DNA of 64,000 bases from Actinokineospora bangkokensis. Lineage in GTDB: Bacteria > Actinomycetota > Actinomycetes > Mycobacteriales > Pseudonocardiaceae. Position numbers and translations under genes: made by a program. The notes under the pieces were generated by a model. The model was not told the DNA's origin, searched no databases, and was given only the letters and a program-made list of their open reading frames with translations. Below, piece after piece: positions 8,685 to 16,555 of this stretch (its first letter is position 1; each line of letters starts with the position of its first letter). The DNA is taken from assembly GCF_001940455.1 (NCBI RefSeq), contig NZ_MKQR01000009.1, forward strand, positions 533,074 to 597,073. Reading direction: 5' to 3'.

Positions 8685-8715
8685 CCGCGACTCCACGCCC
8701 TGGGCGACCGCCCGC

Positions 8716-8749
8716 GACCCCCGGTGGCCGGACCACGCCACCGGGGGTC
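8716..8749 (+). terminator. Terminator of the lysine operon
   Basis: A perfect 13-bp stem (8716-8728 with 8737-8749) and an 8-nt loop, 31 bp after the kal stop. From here to 8978 there is no gene. I see only GC-rich leader sequence of the next gene. Confidence 0.8.
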
Positions 8750-8978
8750 CTCCGGTCAGCGGGCAGCACCGGCCGTCCCCGGGTTTGCACCGCCCGGTCG
8801 ACTCCGCTGGGTGAGCAAGTGCGGGAAACCCCGGGACGCTGCTGCGCCGGGCGGGTGATCTTCCCCCGCGGCCCCCGCACCCGGGACGCCCGGCGCTTGC
8901 CCACGGCCTCGCGCTCCTGGTAGACCGCCGGTGAACCACAGGTGGCCTGCGGCGCGGGCGGCGCCAGTACGGAGGATC

Positions 8979-11039
8979 ATGGCTACCGAGCTCGTGGAGG
9001 TGGAGCAGGTCCTCGGCCACACCCCGCAGCGGGTCTGGGAGCTGGTCGGCGACCCCGCCCTCTACCCCCGGTTCGTCCGCGAGGTCGCCGCCGTCGAGCG
9101 CTCCACCACCCCCGCCCGCAACCCCCGCTACCGGGTCCGGTTCAGCGTCGCCGGGCACCGCCCCGTCCCCGACGAGGTGGAGGTGCTGGTCGGCAGGCCC
9201 GCCGAGCACCTGGTGCTGGTCAGCCCCCGCTGGCAGGACGGGCACCTGAGCATCCGGCTGGAGGCCGAGGGCCGCCGCCGCACCCGCGTGCAGGTCGTGC
9301 TCTCGCTGCCCGACGCGGTCACCGCGGGCACCGTGCTCACCCCGGGCTGGGTGCGCAAGCGGATCCGCAAGGCGCTGGCGCTGATCGAGGACCACCTGGC
9401 GGGCAGGCCCATCACCGTCTCGCCCACCCGCATCGACCAGGCCGCCAAGGGCCAGACCGCGCTGACCGTCGCCCGCACCCTGGCCAAGGCGGGCGTGCTC
9501 AGCCCCGGTCGCCCGGACAAGGTCGTCAAGCAGCTCGGGGAGCTGTCCCGCTGGGGCGCCACCCTCGTCGGCGGCTACCGGGCCGCGGCCGCCCGCAACC
9601 CCACCACCACCGCGGTGCGCGACGAGCGCGGCGCGCTCACCTACGCCGACATCGACTCCCGCACCACCCGGCTGGCCAACGGGCTGGCCCAGCGCGGGGT
9701 CCGCCACGGCCGCCGCGTCGCGATCCTCTGCCGCAACCACGCGGGCCTGGTCGAGGCCACCATCGCCTGCGGCAAGCTCGGCGCCGACGTCGTGCTGCTC
9801 AACACCGGCGTGTCCGCCGACCAGCTCGCCGACCTCGTCGCCGAGCACCGGCCGATCGCGCTGCTGGCCGACGCCGAGTTCGCCCCGCTGTTCCACCACC
9901 TGCCCCGGTCGCTGACCTGGGTGTGCACCTGGGCGGGCGCCCCGGGCGACCTCACCGCCGACAGCCTGGTGGCCGACTCCTCCCCGGCGCCGCTGCGCCC
10001 CCCGCCGCAGCCGGGGCGCATCATCGTGCTCACCTCCGGCACCACCGGCACCCCCAAGGGCGCCCGCAGGCGCACCCCGCCCGGGCTCGGCGCCGCGGCC
10101 TCGGTGCTCTCCCGGATCCCGCTGCGGGCGGGGGAGCGGATGCTGGTCTCCGCCCCGCTGTTCCACACCTGGGGCCTGGCCGGGATGCAGCTGGGGATGC
10201 CGCTGCACGCCACCATGACCCTCCAGCGGCGCTTCGACCCCGAGGCCGCCCTGCGGGTCATCGCCGAGCAGCGCATCACCTCCTGGTTCGCGGTGCCGGT
10301 GATGCTCCAGCGGGTGATGGCGCTGCCCGCCGCGGTGCGCGCCCGCTACGACACCTCGTCCCTGCGGGTGGTCGCCTCCAGCGGGTCCGCGCTGCCCGCC
10401 CAGCTGGTCACCGCGTTCATGGACGCCTTCGGCGACGTGCTCTACAACCTCTACGGGTCCACCGAGGTCTCCTGGGCCTCCATCGCCACCCCCGACGACC
10501 TGCGCGCCGCCCCCACCACCGCGGGCCGCTGCCCGGTCGGCACCAAGGTCGGCATCCTCGGCGCAGACGGCCAACCCCTGCCCCCCGGCGCGGTCGGGCG
10601 CATCGCGGTGGGCAACGACATGCTGTTCGAGGGCTACACCTGCGGCACCAGCACCGAGATGCACGACGACCTCATGGTCACCGGCGACCGCGGCTACCTC
10701 GACGCCGACCGGCGGCTGTTCGTCTGCGGCCGGGACGACGACATGATCGTCTCCGGCGGGGAGAACGTGTTCCCGCTGCCGGTGGAGGAGCTGCTGCTGT
10801 CCATCGACGAGGTGGCCGACGCCGCCGTCGTCGGCGTCCCCGACCACGAGTTCGGGCAGCGCTTCGCCGCCTACCTCGCGCTCAAGCCCGGCGCCCGGCT
10901 CGGCGCCACCGCCGTGCAGGAGTACGTGCACGAGCACCTGGAGCGGTTCTCGGTGCCGCGCGACATCATCTTCGTCCGCAAGGTCCCCCGCAACGCGACG
11001 GGTAAGGTCCTCAAGCGCCTGCTGGTCGAGCAGGAGTGA
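8979..11039 (+). CDS. START/SRPBCC-acyl-CoA synthetase fusion
   Basis: A 686-residue two-part protein. Residues 1 to about 145 look like an SRPBCC (polyketide cyclase/START) lipid-binding domain, with HTPQRVWELVGDPALYPRF near its start. From about residue 190 follows a complete ANL adenylating enzyme. It has the P-loop TSGTTGTPKG (about residues 352-361), the adenylate/hinge segment GRDDDMIVSGGENV and the C-terminal catalytic lysine in NATGK. It would activate a carboxylic acid, probably a fatty or aromatic acid, as acyl-AMP and acyl-CoA. The SRPBCC part may present the hydrophobic substrate (inference). The ATG at 8979 follows GGAGG; an upstream in-frame start is less likely. It is separated from the lysine genes by a terminator. 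Confidence 0.82.
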   Translation: MATELVEVEQVLGHTPQRVWELVGDPALYPRFVREVAAVERSTTPARNPRYRVRFSVAGHRPVPDEVEVLVGRPAEHLVLVSPRWQDGHLSIRLEAEGRRRTRVQVVLSLPDAVTAGTVLTPGWVRKRIRKALALIEDHLAGRPITVSPTRIDQAAKGQTALTVARTLAKAGVLSPGRPDKVVKQLGELSRWGATLVGGYRAAAARNPTTTAVRDERGALTYADIDSRTTRLANGLAQRGVRHGRRVAILCRNHAGLVEATIACGKLGADVVLLNTGVSADQLADLVAEHRPIALLADAEFAPLFHHLPRSLTWVCTWAGAPGDLTADSLVADSSPAPLRPPPQPGRIIVLTSGTTGTPKGARRRTPPGLGAAASVLSRIPLRAGERMLVSAPLFHTWGLAGMQLGMPLHATMTLQRRFDPEAALRVIAEQRITSWFAVPVMLQRVMALPAAVRARYDTSSLRVVASSGSALPAQLVTAFMDAFGDVLYNLYGSTEVSWASIATPDDLRAAPTTAGRCPVGTKVGILGADGQPLPPGAVGRIAVGNDMLFEGYTCGTSTEMHDDLMVTGDRGYLDADRRLFVCGRDDDMIVSGGENVFPLPVEELLLSIDEVADAAVVGVPDHEFGQRFAAYLALKPGARLGATAVQEYVHEHLERFSVPRDIIFVRKVPRNATGKVLKRLLVEQE

Positions 11040-11078
11040 CCGGTGGGCGACGCGGCTCGCCCGGGGAGAGGGGCTGGG

Positions 11079-11606
11079 ATGGGCGTGCGCTCGTGGGCAG
11101 GGGCCGTGCTGGTGGCCGTCGCGCTGGGCACCTCGGCGTGCTCGTCGGACGAGCAGGCCGCGCCGCCGCCGCCCACCCCCATCGGTGACGGGCCGCTGCG
11201 GCTGACCGACCCGTGCACCCTGCTGCCCGCCTCCGCGGCCTCGGTCGCCGGGCTGCGCAGGGTCACCCCCACCGGCGGCACCGGCTACCGCGACTGCCAG
11301 TTCGAGCACGGCCCGCAGGGCTCGGCCCCGGACTACTCGGTCAGCGTCGGCATCATCGCCAGCGGCGAGTTCCCCAGCACCCAGGACAGCACCCTGTTCG
11401 TCCGCGACACCACCGCCCCCGCCGGGCGCCAGGGCACGCGGCTGCGCTACACCGCCGTGCCCGCCTGCCAGTACGTCGCCGACACCGCCCCGAAGGAGCG
11501 GATCTCGGTGATGGTCACCGGCGCCGCGGGCGGGGCCGAGCAGGCCTGCCAGGTGCTCGACTCCCTCGCCGCCGAGGTCGTCAAGGCCCTGCCCGCCGGG
11601 GTCTGA
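11079..11606 (+). CDS. DUF3558-like secreted lipoprotein
   Basis: A 175-residue exported lipoprotein. A hydrophobic signal peptide ends in GTSAC, a lipobox whose Cys (about residue 21) should be acylated. The mature part begins with a Pro-rich linker and then has DPCTLLP followed by three more cysteines, as in DUF3558 proteins common in Pseudonocardiaceae and Nocardia. The role is unknown. It starts 39 bp after the synthetase and may be cotranscribed. It converges on the lyase gene with only 3 bp between stops and no visible terminator. Confidence 0.75.
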   Translation: MGVRSWAGAVLVAVALGTSACSSDEQAAPPPPTPIGDGPLRLTDPCTLLPASAASVAGLRRVTPTGGTGYRDCQFEHGPQGSAPDYSVSVGIIASGEFPSTQDSTLFVRDTTAPAGRQGTRLRYTAVPACQYVADTAPKERISVMVTGAAGGAEQACQVLDSLAAEVVKALPAGV

Positions 11607-11609
11607 CCC

Positions 11610-12473
11610 TCAGGCCGGGTCCACCCGCGCCAGCTCCCCGGACTCGCAGGCCACCCACACCCCCGGCCCCACCGCGGTCAACCCGTGCGGCTCGGACCCC
11701 TTCGGCAGCCGCGCCCGCACCACAGTGCCGTCCTCGGCGCAGAACCCGACCGCGGCCGCGGCCCACTCGGTGAACCACACCCCGCCGCTGCCCGGCACCA
11801 CCGCGTGCGGCCGCGCCGCGCGATCAGGCAGCGGGAACTCCCGAACCTGCCCGTCCGAGGACACCCTGGCCAGCTGCCCAGCGCCGATCTGCACGCACCA
11901 CACCGCGTCCGCCGTGGCGGTCACCCCGACCGGGGCGGCACCGGGAGTGGGCAGCGGGTGCACGGTCACCCCCAGGTCGGCGTCCACCCGGGCCAGCGCC
12001 CCGGCCGTGTTCAGCGCGCACCACACCGCGCCGTCCGGGCCCTGCACGACCCCGGCGGGGAAGCTGCCCGCGGGCAGGGGCACGTAGTCCACCGCGCCGT
12101 CGGCGACCCTGCCCAGGCGGTGACCGGTCATCTCCGAGAACCACAGCGCCCCGTCGGCGGTGGCGGCCACGCCGTAGGGGGTGCCGTCGACCCGCACCGC
12201 CTCGGCCCGCCCGGTGACCTCGCTCAGCCACCCATCGCCGCGGCTGCACCACACCGCGCCCGCCGCGACGGCCAGCACGGTCGGCTTGGAGTCCGCACCC
12301 AGCTCGACCCGGTCCATGACCCGGCCGTCCGCGAGGTCGACGCGCACGACCGCGCCCGCGTGCACCAGCGACACCCACGCCGTGCCGTCACCGGCCGCGA
12401 CGACGTCGTAGGGGCCGTCGCCGGGGGACCCCAGGGGCAGGCGCCGGACCCGCAACTCGTCGAAGACCACCAC
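11610..12473 (-). CDS. vgb: Virginiamycin B lyase homologue (Vgb)
   Basis: A 287-residue seven-bladed beta-propeller of the streptogramin B lyase family. Repeated blades (G-x-x-A-D-G-A-L-W-F-like) run through the protein. The catalytic set of staphylococcal Vgb (His, then Glu-x-His) is matched by H223 and by E261-P-H263. Vgb linearises the cyclic depsipeptide of type B streptogramins by cleaving the ester bond. The start is a GTG at 12473 or the adjacent codon. It is divergent from lnt. Chromosomal homologues in actinomycetes are often untested, so resistance is inference. Confidence 0.75.
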   Translation of the reverse strand: MVVFDELRVRRLPLGSPGDGPYDVVAAGDGTAWVSLVHAGAVVRVDLADGRVMDRVELGADSKPTVLAVAAGAVWCSRGDGWLSEVTGRAEAVRVDGTPYGVAATADGALWFSEMTGHRLGRVADGAVDYVPLPAGSFPAGVVQGPDGAVWCALNTAGALARVDADLGVTVHPLPTPGAAPVGVTATADAVWCVQIGAGQLARVSSDGQVREFPLPDRAARPHAVVPGSGGVWFTEWAAAAVGFCAEDGTVVRARLPKGSEPHGLTAVGPGVWVACESGELARVDPA

Positions 12474-12539
12474 CCCGGCACGCTAGCAACCCGGGCTCAT
12501 CCCTCACCTTCGACATGAGGTCGAGGCTCGCGGGGTCAA

Positions 12540-12558
12540 CCTCAAGGCGAGGTTGAGG
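12540..12558. promoter_or_regulatory. Inverted repeat between vgb and lnt
   Basis: CCTCAA and TTGAGG face each other over 7 bp (12540-12545, 12553-12558), with TTGACG directly after. A second dyad, TCGAC-N5-GTCGA, lies about 25 bp to the left. The layout suggests operator sites in the 145-bp divergent promoter region. The regulator is unknown. Confidence 0.4.
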
Positions 12559-12618
12559 GTTGACGGGGTCGCGGGTGGTCACACGTGGTGCGCACGGGCC
12601 GGGTCGTAGGCTGTCCCG

Positions 12619-14241
12619 GTGGTCGCCCCCGCCGTGTCGCCGGACAGCACCGGTCCGCAGCCGCCCGCCCGGTCCCCGAGGTGGGCGGTCCTGCTGCGCT
12701 GCCTGGCCGTCGTCGCCGCGGGCGCGCTGACCTACCTCGCCTGGCCGCCGCGCACGACCTGGTGGCTGGCCCCGCTCGGCATCGCCGTCCTGGGCTGGGT
12801 GCTGCACGGCCGCCGCGCCCGCGCCGGGTTCGGCTACGGCTTCCTCTACGGCATGGGCCTGATGACCCCCGCCCTGGCCTGGACCGGGGTGTTCGTCGGC
12901 CCGGTCGCCTGGCTGCCGCTGAGCGCCGTGGAGGCCCTGTTCGTCGGCGTGGCCACCGCCGCCATCGCCGTCGTCAGCACGCTGCGCGCCGCGCCGGTGT
13001 GGATGGCGCTGCTGTGGGTGGCGGGGGAGACCCTGCGGTCGGTGTTCCCCTTCGGCGGGTTCCCCTGGGTCAAGCTCGCCTTCAGCCAGCCCGACGGGCT
13101 CTACCTGCCGCTGGCCACCCTGGGCGGCACCCCGCTGATCGCCCTGGCCGTCGCCACCACCGGCTTCGGCCTCGGGGTGCTCGCCCGCCGCTTCGCCACC
13201 CGCGACTTCACCGTCGCCCGCGTCGCGGGCCCGGTGGCCGCCGCCGTGCTGCCGCTGCTGGCCGCCATCGCCGCCACCGGCGCGGTGGGCACCGACGCCA
13301 ACGCGGGCACCGCCACCGTCGCCGCCGTCCAGGGCAACGTGCCCCGCGCGGGCCTGGACTTCAACGCCCAGCGCCGCGCCGTGCTCGACAACCACGTCGC
13401 CCGCACCCGGCAGCTGGCCGAGGACGTGCGCTCGGGCCGGGTGCCCCAGCCGGACCTGGTCATCTGGCCGGAGAACGCCTCCGACATCGACCCCTTCCGC
13501 AACCCCGACGCCCGCGCCGAGATCGACGAGGTGACCAAGGCCATCGGCGCCCCGGTCGCCGTCGGCTCCGTCGTCGTCGGCGACGACCGGCTGCCGCGCA
13601 ACACCGTGGTGCAGTGGGACCCCCAGCGCGGCCCCGTCGACACCTACACCAAGCGCCAGCTGCAACCCTTCGGCGAGACCATGCCCTACCGGTCGTTCTT
13701 CCGGCTGTTCAGCGCCGCGGTCGACCGGGCGGGCAACTTCCAGCCCGGCACCGAGGCCACCGTGTTCACCATGGGACCGGCGCGGGTGGCGATCACCACC
13801 TGCTACGAGGTGGCCTTCGACTCCGTGGTGCGCGAGTCGGTGACCAACGGCTCCACGCTGCTCGCGGTGCCGACGAACAACGCCACCTTCGGCCGCAGCG
13901 AGATGACCTACCAGCAGCTGGCCATGGACCGCGTCCGCGCCGTCGAGCACGGCCGCTCGGTGGTCGTGGCGGCCACCAGCGGGGTGTCCGCGCTCGTCCG
14001 ACCGGACGGTTCCGTGGTCGCCTCGACCGACCTGTTCACCCCCGCCGCGCTGGTCGCGCGGCTGCCGCTGCGCTCGACCACTACCATGTCGGACCGACTG
14101 GGCGTGTGGCCGGAGACGGCCATGGTGGCGCTCGGCCTGGCCGCGCTGGTCGTCGCGCTGGTGGCGGGCAGGCGGGCGCGGTCGGCCGGGACCGGGCAGC
14201 CGACCGGGACCACCGGCGCGGGCGCACCGCCCACCACCTGA
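12619..14241 (+). CDS. lnt: Apolipoprotein N-acyltransferase
   Basis: A 540-residue integral membrane enzyme that adds the third acyl chain to lipoproteins. Six or so hydrophobic helices cover residues 20-220. A nitrilase-like periplasmic domain then carries the expected Glu-Lys-Cys triad: Glu in WPEN, Lys in TYTKRQLQPFGE and Cys in TTCYEVAF. A final helix lies near residue 505. The GTG at 12619 gives a length in the family range. The next gene encodes polyprenol-phosphate mannose synthase. The same pair, sometimes fused, is known in mycobacteria. Confidence 0.92.
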   Translation: MVAPAVSPDSTGPQPPARSPRWAVLLRCLAVVAAGALTYLAWPPRTTWWLAPLGIAVLGWVLHGRRARAGFGYGFLYGMGLMTPALAWTGVFVGPVAWLPLSAVEALFVGVATAAIAVVSTLRAAPVWMALLWVAGETLRSVFPFGGFPWVKLAFSQPDGLYLPLATLGGTPLIALAVATTGFGLGVLARRFATRDFTVARVAGPVAAAVLPLLAAIAATGAVGTDANAGTATVAAVQGNVPRAGLDFNAQRRAVLDNHVARTRQLAEDVRSGRVPQPDLVIWPENASDIDPFRNPDARAEIDEVTKAIGAPVAVGSVVVGDDRLPRNTVVQWDPQRGPVDTYTKRQLQPFGETMPYRSFFRLFSAAVDRAGNFQPGTEATVFTMGPARVAITTCYEVAFDSVVRESVTNGSTLLAVPTNNATFGRSEMTYQQLAMDRVRAVEHGRSVVVAATSGVSALVRPDGSVVASTDLFTPAALVARLPLRSTTTMSDRLGVWPETAMVALGLAALVVALVAGRRARSAGTGQPTGTTGAGAPPTT

Positions 14242-14304
14242 GCGGGCACGCCCCGACACGAGCGAGCACGGCCCGGGCACGCCGGGCGAGGAGGAGACAC
14301 CCGG

Positions 14305-15072
14305 ATGGCGGAGCAGCCGCACGACCCCGCACAGCTCGACCCGGTGCTGGTGGTGATCCCGACCTACAACGAGCGGGACAACCTCGGCATCATCATCGAG
14401 CGCCTCACCGCGGCCCTGCCCACGGCGCACGCCCTGGTCGTCGACGACGGCAGCCCCGACGGCACCGGCGACCTGGCCGACGCCATGGCCGCCGCCGACG
14501 AGCGGGTGCACGTGCTGCACCGCACCGAGAAGGCGGGCCTGGGCGCGGCCTACCTGGCGGGCTTCGCCTGGGCCCTGGAGCGCGACTACGCCGTCGTCGT
14601 CGAGATGGACGCCGACGGCTCGCACGCCCCCGAGGACCTGCCCCGGATGCTCGCCGCCCTCACCGACGCCGACCTCGTCCTGGGCTCGCGCTACGTCCCC
14701 GGCGGCAAGGTCGTCAACTGGCCCAAGTCCCGCGAGGTCCTCTCCCGCGGCGGCAACCTCTACTCCCAGCTCGCCCTCGGCGCCAAGGTCAAGGACATCA
14801 CCGGCGGCTACCGCGCCTTCCGCCGCGCCGTCCTGGAGAAGCTCAAGCTCGGCAACGTCGCCTCCCAGGGCTACTGCTTCCAGGTCGACCTGGCCTGGCG
14901 CACCATCGAAGCGGGCTTCACCGTCGTCGAGGTCCCCATCACCTTCACCGAGCGCGAGCGCGGCCAGTCCAAGATGAGCGGCAACATCGTGCGCGAGGCC
15001 CTCTGGCGGGTCACCAAGTGGGGTGTGCGCAGGCGGGGGAACCAGCTCAAGTCCCTCCTGGGCATCAAGTAG
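14305..15072 (+). CDS. ppm1: Polyprenol monophosphomannose synthase
   Basis: A 255-residue GT2-family enzyme that transfers mannose from GDP-mannose to polyprenyl phosphate, making the donor for lipoglycans and protein O-mannosylation. The GT-A core starts with [12 protein letters not shown] and [10 protein letters not shown]. The metal-binding DxD-like site is MDADGSH (about residue 105). The late GQSKMSG segment is typical of DPM1-type enzymes. No transmembrane helices are seen, so it depends on Lnt or the membrane surface. A GGAGGAG site precedes the ATG. Confidence 0.92.
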   Translation: MAEQPHDPAQLDPVLVVIPTYNERDNLGIIIERLTAALPTAHALVVDDGSPDGTGDLADAMAAADERVHVLHRTEKAGLGAAYLAGFAWALERDYAVVVEMDADGSHAPEDLPRMLAALTDADLVLGSRYVPGGKVVNWPKSREVLSRGGNLYSQLALGAKVKDITGGYRAFRRAVLEKLKLGNVASQGYCFQVDLAWRTIEAGFTVVEVPITFTERERGQSKMSGNIVREALWRVTKWGVRRRGNQLKSLLGIK

Positions 15073-15114
15073 CCCTTCCCTCCCGCTGCGCTCTGCTTGC
15101 ACCTCGCACGCAGA

Positions 15115-15149
15115 ACGGCCGCCCTGGTGGGGGAGTCCAGGGCGGCCGT
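15115..15149. terminator. Bidirectional terminator between ppm1 and rbpA
   Basis: A perfect 13-bp stem (15115-15127 with 15137-15149) and a 9-nt loop lie between two convergent stops, so it should serve both genes. Confidence 0.8.
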
Positions 15150-15161
15150 GGTCGGGGGGCG

Positions 15162-15503
15162 CTACGCAGGCCGACGGCGGGTGCGCAGCTCCTGCAGGCG
15201 CTCGGTGAGCAGGTCCTCGAGCTCCGGGATGGAGCGGCGCTCCAGGAGCATGTCCCAGTGGGTGCGCGGCGGCTTGACCTTCTTGGGCTCCGGGTCCGAC
15301 CCGTCGAGCATCTTCGACTCCAGGCCGTGCAGGCGGCACTCCCAGATCGAGGGCACTTCGGCGTCGTCGGAGAAGGGGACCTCGAAGTCGTGGCCCTTCG
15401 GGCAGGCGTAGCGGACCGTGCGCCGGGGGGCGAGGTCGTGGTTGCGGTCGGTCTCGTAGCTGACCGCGCCCAGCCGGCTGCCTCGCAGAACTCGGTCGGC
15501 CAT
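15162..15503 (-). CDS. rbpA: RNA polymerase-binding protein RbpA
   Basis: A 113-residue actinobacterial transcription factor that binds the principal sigma factor and stabilises the open complex. The core RYACPKGHDFEVPF and the second cysteine in IWECRLHG match the family. The C-terminal sigma-interaction helix (HWDMLLERRSIPELEDLL) is complete. The ATG at 15503 follows GGAAGGA. A SigR-type promoter lies about 60 bp upstream, as reported for Streptomyces rbpA. Confidence 0.95.
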   Translation of the reverse strand: MADRVLRGSRLGAVSYETDRNHDLAPRRTVRYACPKGHDFEVPFSDDAEVPSIWECRLHGLESKMLDGSDPEPKKVKPPRTHWDMLLERRSIPELEDLLTERLQELRTRRRPA

Positions 15504-15559
15504 GGCGGTGTCCTTCCTCTCGGCTCGTCCAGCAGAGCCCGGGCGTTGTCACCCAGCGC

Positions 15560-15586
15560 AACGAGCGGAGCGGGAAAAGGATTCCC
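15560..15586 (-). promoter_or_regulatory. SigR-type promoter of rbpA
   Basis: On the minus strand GGGAAT (15586-15581) is followed after exactly 18 bp by GTT (15562-15560). This matches the SigR/SigH consensus GGAAT-N18-GTT. It implies induction of rbpA by thiol-oxidative stress. The rest of the 238-bp gap up to 15741 holds nothing else I can name. Confidence 0.75.
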
Positions 15587-15741
15587 GGTCTACCCGCCGC
15601 GATCGCTGAGGGTGACAAGCTTCACCCGTCAACGACAGCGTCCACCTGGGAGATGCCCGTTTTCCGGGATCGTGACGCCTGCGCGCGCGATTCGTCGGCA
15701 CATCTCACCCCATTGGGGGATCGTACCTGGTCGGACCGGGA

Positions 15742-16530
15742 TCAGGCGAAACTGAGCTGGCCCTGCACCGCGACGTCGGCGCCCAGGTCGCCGAGGCGGA
15801 AGTGCCTGCGGCAGAGCACTTGATAACGCACCGTAGTTGAGGACGTGTCAAGTTGACCGGAGGAGTGGTTACTTTCCGTCATAGAGCGCGTGGTTTCCGT
15901 GTCCGCGACCACGACGGTGTCGCCGTCGCGGGTGATGCGGCCGTCGACCACCCTGGCGTTGAACCGGGCCGGGGCGCCGCACCAGCACAGCACGTCGACC
16001 TGCACCGGTTGCAGCTCGTCGGCCAGCTCGAACAGCCGGGCCGCGCCCGGGAACAGCCTGCTGCGGAAGTCGGTGGCGATGCCGAAGCAGTACACGTCGA
16101 CCTGCGAGTCGTCGGCCAGCACCGCGAGCTGGTCGACCTGCTCGGGGGTGAGGAACTGCGCCTCGTCGACGATGAGGTAGTCCACCCGCTGCCCGGCCGC
16201 CCAGTGCGCGCGCACCAGCGCCCGCAGGTCGACGTGCCCGTGCACCTCGATGGCCTGGCGGGTGATGCCGATCCGGCTGGTGATCTGCGGCAGCCCGGAG
16301 CGGTCCAGGTGCACCAGCAGCAGCCCGCGCCGCCCCTGCCGCGCGTGGTTGTGGTCGACCTGCAGGGCCAGGGTGGACTTCCCGCAGTCCATCGGCCCGT
16401 AGTAGAAGCGCAGGTGCCCGACCACCGGCGCCGCCCGCCGCGACCCGGCCACGGGCACGGCGGACAGGGCGTCGGTGGGGTCGGGCAGCTCGCCCGGCGC
16501 GGTGTGGTCGGTGCTGGGTGCGGGGGTCAC
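15742..16530 (-). CDS. tdk: Thymidine kinase, type II
   Basis: A 262-residue thymidine salvage enzyme. The Walker A loop GPMDCGKS is at residues 45-52 and the catalytic DEAQFL at 122-127. The zinc lasso has C182-x-C184 and C240-x-x-H243. An insertion of about 30 residues rich in Ser and Thr lies between the two metal pairs, longer than usual. A Pro/Ala-rich 30-residue N-terminal extension is also present. The start is GTG. It follows the transporter gene on the same strand with 25 bp between, so cotranscription is possible. Confidence 0.88.
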   Translation of the reverse strand: MTPAPSTDHTAPGELPDPTDALSAVPVAGSRRAAPVVGHLRFYYGPMDCGKSTLALQVDHNHARQGRRGLLLVHLDRSGLPQITSRIGITRQAIEVHGHVDLRALVRAHWAAGQRVDYLIVDEAQFLTPEQVDQLAVLADDSQVDVYCFGIATDFRSRLFPGAARLFELADELQPVQVDVLCWCGAPARFNARVVDGRITRDGDTVVVADTETTRSMTESNHSSGQLDTSSTTVRYQVLCRRHFRLGDLGADVAVQGQLSFA

Positions 16531-16555
16531 GCGCAGACACCCTAGTCAGGGGGCC

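Noticed and set aside
8253-11309. A 1018-codon frame on the minus strand opposite the synthetase fusion
   Set aside because: Same GC artefact: no recognisable domain, and the plus strand is a clear adenylating enzyme.
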